Source: Yoonia sp. R2331 (GTDB lineage Bacteria > Pseudomonadota > Alphaproteobacteria > Rhodobacterales > Rhodobacteraceae). From it: a DNA stretch of 64,000 nt. Position numbers and translations under genes: made by a program. Within the stretch, counting starts at the first letter, position 1. The number at the start of each line of letters is the position of its first letter. The DNA is taken from NCBI RefSeq assembly GCF_041103235.1, contig NZ_JBGCUN010000001.1:1488001-1552000 (forward strand). Direction: 5' to 3'. Shown here in pieces: positions 42,400 through 50,170 of the stretch. Below the pieces are notes generated by a model. It was not told where the DNA came from and made no database searches. It saw only the letters and a program-made list of their open reading frames with translations.

Positions 42400-42991
42400 C
42401 GCCGCCGCGACCGGGTTTGCCACCGCCTTTGCCCTGATCCTCGCCATCGGCGCGCAGAACGCCTTTGTGTTGCGCCAAGGTCTCATGCGACAACACGTGT
42501 TCTGGCTGTGCCTGCTTTGCGCTGTCTCTGATGCGATCCTGATCACCGCAGGTGTGCTGGGCTTTGGTGTGCTTGTCGCGCAATACCCCAGCCTGCCGCA
42601 GTTCATGGCTTGGGGTGGGGCTGCATTTCTCTTTGCCTACGGCGCGCTGCGCCTGCGCGCCGCGTGGCTGGGTGTCTATGACATGCAAATGGGTGGCCAG
42701 TCCAAAGGGCTCTGGGCGACGCTCGCCACCGGGGCCGCCTTCACATGGCTGAACCCGCATGTCTATCTGGACACGCTGGCGCTGATCGGTGCCATCTCAA
42801 CGGCCTATCTGGGGAACGCCAAGCTTGCATTTGGCGCAGGCGCGGTCACCTCGTCCTTCGTCTTTTTCTTCGGGCTGGGCTATGGCGCGCGGCTTTTGAC
42901 ACCGATCATGCAATCGGCCCGGTCATGGCGCATCCTTGATGTGATCATTGGGCTGGTGATGTGGGCGCTGGCCCTGAAACTTATCCTGTAG
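42392..42991 (+). CDS. argO: LysE/ArgO family amino-acid exporter
   Basis: A 199-aa inner-membrane exporter with six hydrophobic segments. The signature is ATAFALILAIGAQNAFVLRQGL, followed by CAVSDAILITAGVLGFG and the central WLNPHVYLDTLALIGA. The GAQNAFVLRQG and NPHVYLDT blocks place it with LysE/ArgO (basic amino-acid export) rather than the RhtB branch. The start at 42392 overlaps the upstream stop; an in-frame ATG at 42353 lies well inside the DUF502 gene. Exact amino acid unknown. Confidence 0.87.
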   Translation: MLSAAATGFATAFALILAIGAQNAFVLRQGLMRQHVFWLCLLCAVSDAILITAGVLGFGVLVAQYPSLPQFMAWGGAAFLFAYGALRLRAAWLGVYDMQMGGQSKGLWATLATGAAFTWLNPHVYLDTLALIGAISTAYLGNAKLAFGAGAVTSSFVFFFGLGYGARLLTPIMQSARSWRILDVIIGLVMWALALKLIL

Positions 42992-42996
42992 AAAGT

Positions 42997-44028
42997 TCAG
43001 GCAAACATCGCCTCCAGATCGACAGTGCTGCGCTTGTTCAGCGCGCCCTTATGTGTGGCCAAAAACTGCTCTGCTGCCTGTTGCCCGGCTGCTTTCAGTC
43101 GCCCCAGCACAACCGCATTGGGAATGGTCTTGGTCGCCACATTCAGATCGTTCATCAGGTCATCGTCGGCAATCATATGTACCAGCACATTCTTCATCGC
43201 GCCCTTTTGCACCTTGCCATCCGCAATCAGCCTGCGGACGAAATCAATCGCGCGCAGCTCGCGCAGCAGCGACGAATTGAAACTGATCTCATTGATCCGA
43301 TTGGCAATCGCCTGACTGTCGCGCGGCAGGTCCTCGCGGTGCAGCGGGTTGATATTCACGATCAAAATGTCATCCGGCAGCGCCGGTTCAAACAGCGGAA
43401 ACAGCGCCGGGTTCCCGGTGTAACCCCCATCCCAGAACGCCTCTTCCTTGCCGGTCTTGGGGTCCACAAACTCCACCGCCTGAAACAGGCTGGGAAGGCA
43501 GGCCGAGGCAAGGATCACCTCCGGCGAGATCTCCTCGCCCTGAAACACCCGGATCTTACCACTGCGCACATTCGTGGCACAGATATGGATCAACGGCCCT
43601 TCGTTGGCGCAGACCTTGTCATAGCTGAACTGCTCGACGATCCGCCGCAACGGATTTTGCATCAGCGGCCCGTAGACGTAAGGTGAAAACAGTCGCGTCG
43701 TCAGGTCAAATCCCTGATACGGCAGCGAATATTCCATCGCCTTGGCCCAGAACGGCGCCGTTGCACCCCAGGCCCCGACCCAGGCCGACAGCCCCTCATC
43801 GGTGATCGCACCCACCTGCCCCCACAGCCAGTCCAGATTGGCGCGCGCACCCGCACGACCATCTTCAATCATCCCTGCCTTCAGCGCCGCTGCATTCAAT
43901 GCCCCTGCCGAAGTACCTGAAATCGCGGCGATCTCGATCTCTTCGTCCTGCAAAAACCGATCCAGCACGCCCCAGGTGAACGCCCCGTGTGCGCCGCCAC
44001 CTTGCAAGGCCAGATTGATCCGTTTCAC
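42997..44028 (-). CDS. Patatin-like phospholipase
   Basis: A 343-aa lipid hydrolase of the patatin family. The oxyanion loop is LALQGGGAHGAFTWG, the nucleophile elbow is ISGTSAGALNA (Ser about 42) and the catalytic Asp is in FWDGGYTGNP, forming the Ser-Asp dyad. No signal peptide, so it is cytosolic. The start is GTG at 44028, with AGGGGAC upstream; a second GTG at 44031 is equivalent. It lies just downstream of the 3-hydroxybutyrate dehydrogenase on the same strand, an arrangement that fits polyhydroxybutyrate or lipid turnover, though this is inference. Confidence 0.88.
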   Translation of the reverse strand: MKRINLALQGGGAHGAFTWGVLDRFLQDEEIEIAAISGTSAGALNAAALKAGMIEDGRAGARANLDWLWGQVGAITDEGLSAWVGAWGATAPFWAKAMEYSLPYQGFDLTTRLFSPYVYGPLMQNPLRRIVEQFSYDKVCANEGPLIHICATNVRSGKIRVFQGEEISPEVILASACLPSLFQAVEFVDPKTGKEEAFWDGGYTGNPALFPLFEPALPDDILIVNINPLHREDLPRDSQAIANRINEISFNSSLLRELRAIDFVRRLIADGKVQKGAMKNVLVHMIADDDLMNDLNVATKTIPNAVVLGRLKAAGQQAAEQFLATHKGALNKRSTVDLEAMFA

Positions 44029-44137
44029 CACTGCGGTCCCCTGTTTCTTCTGGCCGGAAATACCTCGAGGGCTTTGTCCATTGCCTCGCACTTGGTCCCA
44101 GAGACACTGACGAAGGGGCTGGCCCCCTGTCGCTTTG

Positions 44138-44911
44138 TCATTGTGCGGTCCAGCCACCATCCGCGGCTATCGCCGTGCCGGTGATCTGTGCTGCCGCGTC
44201 CGAGCACAAAAAGGTAACGATGCCCGCCAATTGCGCGACCGTGACAAAATCCTTGGACGGCTGTTTGGCCAGGATCACCTTCTCAATCGCCTCATCCTCC
44301 GAGATGCCGTATTCCTTGGCCGTGGCCGGGATCTGCGCCTCGACCAGCGGGGTCAGCACATAGCCCGGACAAATCGCATTGGCGGTGATCGGTTCCTTGG
44401 CGGTCTCAAGTGCAATGACCTTGGTCATGCCAACAACCCCGTGTTTGGCCGTGACATAGGCCGATTTGAAGGGGCTCGCACGCAACCCATGCGCGCTTGC
44501 AATATTGATAATCCGGCCCCAGCCGTTCTCGCGCATCGCAGTGATCGCGGCGGCCGTGGTGTGAAAAGCCGAGGACATGTTGATCGCAATGATCGCATCC
44601 CATTTGTCGCTGGGGAAATCCTGCACCGCTGCAACATGTTGAATGCCAGCGTTGTTCACAAGAATATCGCAGCGCCCTGCTTCGGCAATCAACCGGCGGC
44701 AGTCCTCGCCCTTGGACATATCCGCCCCGACATATGTCGCCTTCACGCCGAATTCGGATGCGATGCCCTCTGCCAAGGCGTGGTCCTCATCTCGATCGGT
44801 ATAGGAATTCAGCACCACGTCCGCGCCCGCACGGGCCAGTTCCCGCGCGATGCCCAGCCCGATGCCAGAGTTTGATCCGGTGATAACTGCCGTTTTGCCT
44901 GCAAATGTCAT
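44138..44911 (-). CDS. bdhA: 3-hydroxybutyrate dehydrogenase
   Basis: A 257-aa SDR-family enzyme interconverting (R)-3-hydroxybutyrate and acetoacetate with NAD. The cofactor motif is TGSNSGIGLGIA, NNAG occurs in ILVNNAGIQHVAAVQDF, and the catalytic Ser, Tyr and Lys are in INIASAHGLRASPFKSAYVTAKHG. The IQH, HGLRAS and ICPGYVLTPLV segments are typical of BdhA. The ATG at 44911 is 7 nt from AGGAG; an ATG at 44917 is too close to it. It precedes the patatin-like gene by 109 bp and suggests use of polyhydroxybutyrate or ketone bodies. Confidence 0.92.
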   Translation of the reverse strand: MTFAGKTAVITGSNSGIGLGIARELARAGADVVLNSYTDRDEDHALAEGIASEFGVKATYVGADMSKGEDCRRLIAEAGRCDILVNNAGIQHVAAVQDFPSDKWDAIIAINMSSAFHTTAAAITAMRENGWGRIINIASAHGLRASPFKSAYVTAKHGVVGMTKVIALETAKEPITANAICPGYVLTPLVEAQIPATAKEYGISEDEAIEKVILAKQPSKDFVTVAQLAGIVTFLCSDAAAQITGTAIAADGGWTAQ

Positions 44912-44991
44912 GGCCATGCTCCTTGCGCTTTCACAACAGTATAATGCTGCAACTGCGAAAGAACATGCCCCTTTGCGAAAATGGCGTCAGG

Positions 44992-45016
44992 AAAAGGGGG
45001 CGGTCACACCGCCCCC
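44992..45016 (-). terminator. Terminator of the RTX gene
   Basis: A 9-bp perfect stem (GGGGGCGGT/ACCGCCCCC) with a 3-nt loop lies 7 bp after the RTX stop and is followed by TTTT on the minus strand. Confidence 0.8.
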
Positions 45017-45023
45017 GTTCAGA

Positions 45024-46193
45024 TCAGAGCGCCACCAGCGGTGCGCCATAGGCAAAGTTGTCAATGCTCAGGTCTGACAGTTCCAGATCCTTGATCAGAA
45101 CCCGCTGACCGCTGACCGCATCGGTCCACAGGACATCATCGCCCACTTCGCTCGCCTGTGCCAGAAAAGCCGCCAGCTCTGTCGTAGCATCCGAAGGACC
45201 GCCTAAGCCTACCCCAATCGAAGACTGCACGATGACGTCGTCACCGGCATCAAAATCTCGGATCGTCGAGATATCGCCGGCGTTACGCACCACAGAGTCG
45301 CCTTCGAAAATTTCGGCCCCTTCAAAGAGAAAGACGTCCTCGCCCGAACCGCCAAAAATCTGGTTCTGGCCGGTGCCAAAGAGAATCTCATCATTGCCTG
45401 ATCCTCCGCGCACCACGTCGCGGCCACCGCCGGTGTAGATGGAATCATCGTTCGCGCCCCCAAAGATCCGGTCGTCGCCATCAGACATGTACAGCTCATC
45501 ATTGCCAGAGCCGCCAAAGACAATATCGTCGCCCGTCGCCCCAAAGGACGAGGAAAAGATATCACCGGCAAACACAACGTCATCACCCGCGCCTGCGCGA
45601 ACTTCATCTTCGCCTTCCAGAAAGAACACAAAATCGTTGCCGGACCCGGCATTGATCAGATCGTCACCTTCCTCGCCGGACATAAAGTCACCATTGGCAC
45701 CGCCGAAAAGCGCGTCATTGCCCGCACCGCCGAACAAACCGTCTTCACCTGCGCTCCCGCGCAGCTCATCATCGCCGCCTTCGCCAAAAAGGTCGCCGCC
45801 GCTGGCCCGCGCCTGCAAGATATCATCGCTTGAATCAGAGCCTGTCAGATTACCCAATGCCAGGTCGACAAATGTCGCCCCTTCGAAGGCTTCAAAGACC
45901 GCATCAAATGCATCCGCGGGGTCGCCACTGTCAAGCACGGCCAAAATATCACCAATGTCCGCGGCCAGAAGCGGGATACTCGTCACCGGCAAATCCCGCA
46001 TCGCGACAACGGCGATCCCGTCAAGATAGAACCGCATGGAGGTTACCGTGCCAGTGACCGGTACATCGACCCCGGTGGTGGGGTCCGTCACATAGGTCAT
46101 ACCGGTGCCAAAAATGTGCACCCCCGTAAAACCATCTACAATCTCACCCACACGGTAAAAGGTCGGTGTGGTCGCAAAACTCATCAATGCCAT
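45024..46193 (-). CDS. RTX calcium-binding repeat protein
   Basis: A 389-aa acidic protein. Residues about 1-120 form an unassigned N-terminal domain (FYRVGEIVDGFTGVHIFGTGMTYVTD). Residues about 125-300 hold at least ten glycine/aspartate-rich nonapeptides of the GGxGxDxUx type, such as LFGGAGNDAL, VRGGSGNDEI and IFGGSGEDVF, which bind calcium and fold outside the cell. The C-terminal ~80 residues (FDAGDDVIVQSS ... LIKDLELSDLSIDNFAYG) should carry the uncleaved type I secretion signal. No N-terminal signal peptide. No secretion ATPase lies nearby. Exported target or function unknown. Confidence 0.88.
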   Translation of the reverse strand: MALMSFATTPTFYRVGEIVDGFTGVHIFGTGMTYVTDPTTGVDVPVTGTVTSMRFYLDGIAVVAMRDLPVTSIPLLAADIGDILAVLDSGDPADAFDAVFEAFEGATFVDLALGNLTGSDSSDDILQARASGGDLFGEGGDDELRGSAGEDGLFGGAGNDALFGGANGDFMSGEEGDDLINAGSGNDFVFFLEGEDEVRAGAGDDVVFAGDIFSSSFGATGDDIVFGGSGNDELYMSDGDDRIFGGANDDSIYTGGGRDVVRGGSGNDEILFGTGQNQIFGGSGEDVFLFEGAEIFEGDSVVRNAGDISTIRDFDAGDDVIVQSSIGVGLGGPSDATTELAAFLAQASEVGDDVLWTDAVSGQRVLIKDLELSDLSIDNFAYGAPLVAL

Positions 46194-46346
46194 TCAGGTC
46201 TCTCCCGGTTGATTTTGCCTCAATCTGACCAGACCGCGTAATGGGGTCAACGTCCAAAGCCCGCAATTCGCAATTGCCGCCACGCTGTCGCAATTACTGC
46301 ACAAGTGACACAAACCAGATCAGGAAGATGCCCGTCCCCAAAACCC

Positions 46347-46424
46347 AAAAAAAACGCCAGCACGAAGCTGGCGTTAAGTTATTGAGGCAGGTTTCATACA
46401 GGCAAGAAACCTATCGAGCAGTGC
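46347..46424 (-). ncRNA. Candidate small RNA divergent from yejA
   Basis: A self-contained transcription unit is visible on the minus strand. The promoter is TTGGCT (46458-46453), a 17-bp spacer and TATAAC (46435-46430), so a start near 46424 is expected. The transcript would contain an AGGTTTC/GAAACCT hairpin (7-bp stem, 10-nt loop) and end in a 9-bp terminator stem (AACGCCAGC/GCTGGCGTT, 46353-46375) followed by eight T residues. No reading frame of note fits in it, and the next minus-strand gene (RTX) starts 150 bp further on with its own space for a promoter. Predicted length about 78 nt. Identity unknown. Confidence 0.62.
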
Positions 46425-46452
46425 CCCCCGTTATAAGCAATGACTTGCGCGC

Positions 46453-46458
46453 AGCCAA
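46453..46458 (-). promoter_or_regulatory. -35 element of the sRNA candidate promoter
   Basis: TTGGCT on the minus strand, 17 bp from TATAAC at 46435-46430. It lies back to back with the yejA promoter, whose -35 is 9 bp away on the other strand. Confidence 0.55.
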
Positions 46459-46467
46459 GCTAAAAGT

Positions 46468-46496
46468 TTGAAAAGGCTCGCAACCCTCTTTACGCT
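46468..46496 (+). promoter_or_regulatory. Promoter of yejA
   Basis: TTGAAA (46468-46473), a 17-bp spacer and TACGCT (46491-46496) on the plus strand give a plausible start near 46503, 35 nt before the yejA ATG. Together with the minus-strand promoter at 46430-46458 it forms a divergent promoter pair. Confidence 0.5.
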
Positions 46497-46537
46497 CAAA
46501 GTCCAAGCACACAGGGACCAAAGGGATTGTTGCCAAA

Positions 46538-48352
46538 ATGCGCATAGACATTTTCCATCAGATCAGCCGACTGACCGCCACCGCAGTGTTCGTTCTGGCC
46601 GCAAGCGCCGCACAGGCCGAACCGCAGCATGGCATAGCTATGTATGGCGAACCCGCACTGCCACCTGATTTTGTGTCACTGCCCTATGTAAATCCCGATG
46701 CGCCCAAGGGCGGCCGTATCGTGACATCGGCCGTTGGCAGCTTTGACAGCATGAACCCCTACATCCAAAAAGGCTCTGTTCACTGGCAGTTGCGCTTCTT
46801 GATCGGCGAAAGCCTGATGGGCCGCACGCTCGATGAACCCTTCTCGCTTTACGGGGTTCTGGCCTCCGGGATCGAAACCGGACCGAATCGCGAATGGGTC
46901 GAATTTACCCTTAATCCGGACGCCCGATTCTCTGATGGCAGCCCGGTCACCGCCGAAGATGTGATCTGGTCGTTCGAAACACTCGGCACCGAAGGCCACG
47001 GGCGCTATCGCGGGTTCTGGGGCAAGGTCGCCAGCCTGACAGAGGTGCGCCCCGGCGTCGTGCGCTTTGAATTCAACACCGCCGACCGGGAACTCGCACT
47101 TCTGGCCGGTCTGCGCCCGATCCTGAAAAAGGCGCAGTGGGACGGTGTCGATTTTGCCGAAAGCGGCCTTGATATCGTGCCAATCACCTCATCGCCCTAC
47201 GTCGTTAGTGAATTCGACGCCGGACGCTTCATTTCATTGACCCGGAACCCCGACTACTGGGGCGCTGACATCCCTTTCCGGCGCGGCACCGCAAACCTGG
47301 ATGAAATCCGGCTGGAATTTTTCGGCGACGAAACCGCCGCGTTTGAGGCGTTCAAAACCGGCATCGTCAATTCCAACCGCGAATTCAACGTGGCCAAATG
47401 GGAAAGCCAGTACAACTTCCCCGCCACCGAATCCGGCGACGTGGTCAAATTCGTCCTGCCGCATCAGCGCCCCTCGGGCATGACCGGATTTGTGATGAAC
47501 ACCCGCCGCGACCAATTCACCGATTGGCAGGTCCGCGACGCGATGATTCAGGCCTTCAATTTTGAATTCATCAACGAAGCGATGACCGGCAGCCAGCAAC
47601 CGCGCATCACATCCTATTGGTCAAACTCACCGCTCGGCATGTCCCACGACGCGGCTTCCGGCCGTGTGCTGGAATTCCTTGAACCCTTCGCCGCCGACCT
47701 CACCCCCGGTGCGATCGAGGGTTATAGCCTGCCTGTTGGTGACGGCTCTGAACGCAACCGCGCTGGCACTGCTAAGGCTCTCGAAATGATGGAGGCCGCA
47801 GGCTACACCATTCAGGATGGCGTGATGAAGGATGCTGATGGCAATCCCTTCACATTTGAGATTCTCCTGAAATCGGGCTCGTCTGAGAATGCCGCGATCA
47901 TCGACATGTTCGCGCGCAGCCTCGAACGCATCGGTGTGACCGTTGACGTACAATCCGTCGACAGCGCTCAATTCAAGGAACGCACCGACGCCTTCGACTT
48001 TGACATGACCTACTATCGGCGTGGCGTGTCGCTCTCACCGGGCAACGAACAATACGCCTATTACGGGATGGAGGCGGCCGAGACACCCGGTTCGCGCAAC
48101 CTGATGGGCGTGCAGTCCCCTGCCGTTGACGCGATGATCGAACGGCTGCTGACCTCTGACAGCCAGGATGACTTTGTTGCCGCCGTGCAGGCCCTTGATC
48201 GTGTCCTGACCTCTGGCCGCTACGTGATCCCGATCTACCAGTGGAACATCAGCCGTCTGGCCCACGTCAAAGAGCTGAAATTCCCCGAACCCCTGCCCAT
48301 CTTTGGTGATTGGCCCGGCTGGCAGCCAGACGTCTGGTGGTGGGAAGAGTGA
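46538..48352 (+). CDS. yejA: Peptide ABC transporter substrate-binding protein (YejA-like)
   Basis: A 604-aa periplasmic binding protein of solute-binding family 5. A signal peptide ends at ASAAQAEPQ (about residue 28). The mature start HGIAMYGEPALPPDFVSLPYVNPDAPKGGRI and later FTLNPDARFSDGSPVTAEDVIWSFETL, KFVLPHQRPSGMTGFVMNTRRDQF and YNWNISR-like YQWNISRLAHVKEL are typical of YejA, which in E. coli serves the YejBEF peptide (microcin C) importer. The cognate permease and ATPase genes are not adjacent. A 41-aa lipoprotein gene starts inside its stop codon. Confidence 0.9.
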   Translation: MRIDIFHQISRLTATAVFVLAASAAQAEPQHGIAMYGEPALPPDFVSLPYVNPDAPKGGRIVTSAVGSFDSMNPYIQKGSVHWQLRFLIGESLMGRTLDEPFSLYGVLASGIETGPNREWVEFTLNPDARFSDGSPVTAEDVIWSFETLGTEGHGRYRGFWGKVASLTEVRPGVVRFEFNTADRELALLAGLRPILKKAQWDGVDFAESGLDIVPITSSPYVVSEFDAGRFISLTRNPDYWGADIPFRRGTANLDEIRLEFFGDETAAFEAFKTGIVNSNREFNVAKWESQYNFPATESGDVVKFVLPHQRPSGMTGFVMNTRRDQFTDWQVRDAMIQAFNFEFINEAMTGSQQPRITSYWSNSPLGMSHDAASGRVLEFLEPFAADLTPGAIEGYSLPVGDGSERNRAGTAKALEMMEAAGYTIQDGVMKDADGNPFTFEILLKSGSSENAAIIDMFARSLERIGVTVDVQSVDSAQFKERTDAFDFDMTYYRRGVSLSPGNEQYAYYGMEAAETPGSRNLMGVQSPAVDAMIERLLTSDSQDDFVAAVQALDRVLTSGRYVIPIYQWNISRLAHVKELKFPEPLPIFGDWPGWQPDVWWWEE

Positions 48353-48474
48353 TCCGCCTGCTCTTGCTGGCCGCGCTCCTTGCGGCCAGCGCCTGCACCC
48401 CTGCACGGGTCGTCGGTAACGCCGCGATCACCGGCGGTCAGGTGGTCTTGGGTGCAGCGGACATGGTGATCTAA
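48349..48474 (+). CDS. Small predicted lipoprotein (41 aa)
   Basis: A short frame with a GTG start overlapping the yejA stop (GTGA). The peptide starts MIRLLLLAALLAASACTP and ends QVVLGAADMVI. The hydrophobic core followed by ASAC fits a lipoprotein signal with Cys16 as the lipidated residue, leaving a mature peptide of only 26 residues. Small lipoproteins of this style are common in Rhodobacterales. The 4-nt overlap suggests coupled expression with yejA. No function can be assigned. Confidence 0.55.
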   Translation: MIRLLLLAALLAASACTPARVVGNAAITGGQVVLGAADMVI

Positions 48475-48834
48475 GGGCTGGAGGCTTTGGCTTTATGAAA
48501 GGCTGGCGCGCCATGGCCACCCGGTGACGGCCGCAATTTTGCAAGCAAAGCCGCTTACCCGCACACGGGCCGCTGACGCGACCCGTCGTCACACATCCGT
48601 TACAATACCGCTCTACCCCGCAGCCCATGAACAGCCTCGTCCGCCGCACCGGTCACGCAGCCCGTTCCATCCTCCGCCCAGCGATCTTGCCCCCATCAGC
48701 GTTGGCCCAATCACGTCCGCCCAAACCACCTCTGACCGGCTCACCACTACGGTGCGGCGCTATCTGGCTCTTGACGTCACCCTCCGGCAGGGCGATGCCC
48801 TGTCGCAAGCATTGATGACCACAGGACCGGATTG
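48475..48834. other. 360-bp gap without a convincing gene
   Basis: A frame from 48524 ends in the aquaporin start (TGATG at 48833-48837). Its last 30 residues (RLTTTVRRYLALDVTLRQGDALSQAL) look protein-like while the first 70 are Pro/Arg/Ser-rich and out of style, so it may be a decayed or truncated gene. No terminator, promoter or RNA structure was recognised. Confidence 0.4.
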
Positions 48835-49485
48835 ATGGCACAAAAGCTTCTAGCTGAATGGCTTGGCACAGCCCTGCTGCTGATTGGTGTGGTGGGCTCG
48901 GGCATCATGGGTGCGAACCTGTCAGACGGCAACACCGCCATCGCACTGCTGGCCAATGCCATTGCCACAGGCTGCATCCTCTATGTCATCATCACAACCC
49001 TTGGCCCCGTCTCGGGCGCGCATTTCAATCCGGTGGTCACGCTGGTGTTTTTGATCCGGCGCGAGATTGACGCAACAACCGCCGCATCTTTCATCGCCTC
49101 GCAAATCGCAGGCGGCATCATGGGCGTCTGGCTGACCCATGTGATGTTCGACCTCTCGGTCGTGCAATTTTCAACCACCGCCCGTACCGGTCCCGGCCAA
49201 TGGACGTCAGAGGTTTTTGCCACCTTCGGCCTGCTTTTCGTGATCTTCGGTGGGCTGAAATCCCGGCCAGAGGCGGTGCCGACCCTCGTCGCACTCTATA
49301 TCACAGGGGCCTATTGGTTCACCTCGTCCACAAGCTTTGCGAACCCCGCAGTGACCATTGCGCGCACCTTCTCGGATACCTTTGCCGGGATCAATCCCGC
49401 CGACGCGCCCCTATTCATCGTGATGCAAGTGGTGGGCCTCGGCGTCGCGGCCCTGGTCCTGCCGAAACTCTTCCCGCGCGACTAG
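48835..49485 (+). CDS. Aquaporin/MIP family channel
   Basis: A 216-aa membrane channel with six hydrophobic segments. The first pore motif is SGAHFNPVVTL (NPV instead of the usual NPA) and the second is SSTSFANPAVTIARTFSDTFAGI. Such altered first motifs occur in AqpS-like channels found in arsenic operons, which can conduct arsenite or methylarsenicals, but no ars gene adjoins here. The N-terminal EWLGTALLLIGVVGSGIMG is normal for the family. Start ATG at 48835 overlaps the stop of an uncertain upstream frame. Its stop interleaves with the convergent XRE gene in CTAG. Confidence 0.88.
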   Translation: MAQKLLAEWLGTALLLIGVVGSGIMGANLSDGNTAIALLANAIATGCILYVIITTLGPVSGAHFNPVVTLVFLIRREIDATTAASFIASQIAGGIMGVWLTHVMFDLSVVQFSTTARTGPGQWTSEVFATFGLLFVIFGGLKSRPEAVPTLVALYITGAYWFTSSTSFANPAVTIARTFSDTFAGINPADAPLFIVMQVVGLGVAALVLPKLFPRD

Positions 49486-50105
49486 ACCAGCGCCGTCACC
49501 CACAGGATCGTCGCATCCTCGGGGCTGACCGACACCACGTTGTGCCCCATCGTGGCGTCGTAATAGGCGCTGTCACCGCGCCCCATCTCAACCGGTTCAT
49601 AGAACTCCGTGTAAAGCCGGATCGTCCCGGTCAGCACATACAGAAACTCTTCGCCGTCGTGGCGGACCCAGCCGTCGAAATCGTCCATCTTCCGCGCTCT
49701 GATCCGCGCGCGATAGGGCAGCATTTTCTTCTGTGTCAGCGCTTCGGCCAGCAGGTCATGCTCATAGGTGGTTGTCACATGCCGCACCGGATCATCGCGC
49801 TGCGTCATCACCATGCGCCCGTTCACCTGCTCTTTCGACGGCGGCGTGAACAACTGAGGGATCGAAATCGCCAATCCCTCGGCCAGTTTCTTGAGCGCAT
49901 CATAGGTGGGCGACATTTGCCCGTTCTCGATTTTGGACAGCGTCGAGCGTGCAAGACCTGCCTGCTTGGCGGCCTGTTCCAACGTCCAGTCGCGCTCCTT
50001 GCGCAGCGCACGCACCCGCGCACCCAGATCAACCGGTGCTGCGGTGGCGCTGTCGCCATTGTTGCGGGCCACGCGGATCAGGGATTTTGGGTCAGTCTCA
50101 GCCAT
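49482..50105 (-). CDS. XRE-cupin transcriptional regulator
   Basis: A 207-aa regulator with an N-terminal helix-turn-helix (LGARVRALRKERDWTLEQAAKQAGLARSTLSKIENGQMSPTYDALKKLAEGL, about residues 26-80) and a C-terminal cupin (about 125-205: YRARIRARKMDDFDGWVRHDGEEFLYVLTGTIRLYTEFYEPVEMGRGDSAYYDATMGHNVVS). The cupin HDGEEFLYVLTG and GH motifs could bind metal or ligand. The start MAETDPK at 50105 is preferred to an upstream ATG at 50159. It is divergent from the acyl-CoA ligase, with only 65 bp between starts, so it may regulate that operon. Confidence 0.88.
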   Translation of the reverse strand: MAETDPKSLIRVARNNGDSATAAPVDLGARVRALRKERDWTLEQAAKQAGLARSTLSKIENGQMSPTYDALKKLAEGLAISIPQLFTPPSKEQVNGRMVMTQRDDPVRHVTTTYEHDLLAEALTQKKMLPYRARIRARKMDDFDGWVRHDGEEFLYVLTGTIRLYTEFYEPVEMGRGDSAYYDATMGHNVVSVSPEDATILWVTALV

Positions 50106-50170
50106 ATGGGTCACATACCCGGCAAAGCCCCCACCTTGCAACCGCGCTGCAGCCGACATAGCGATAGCTC

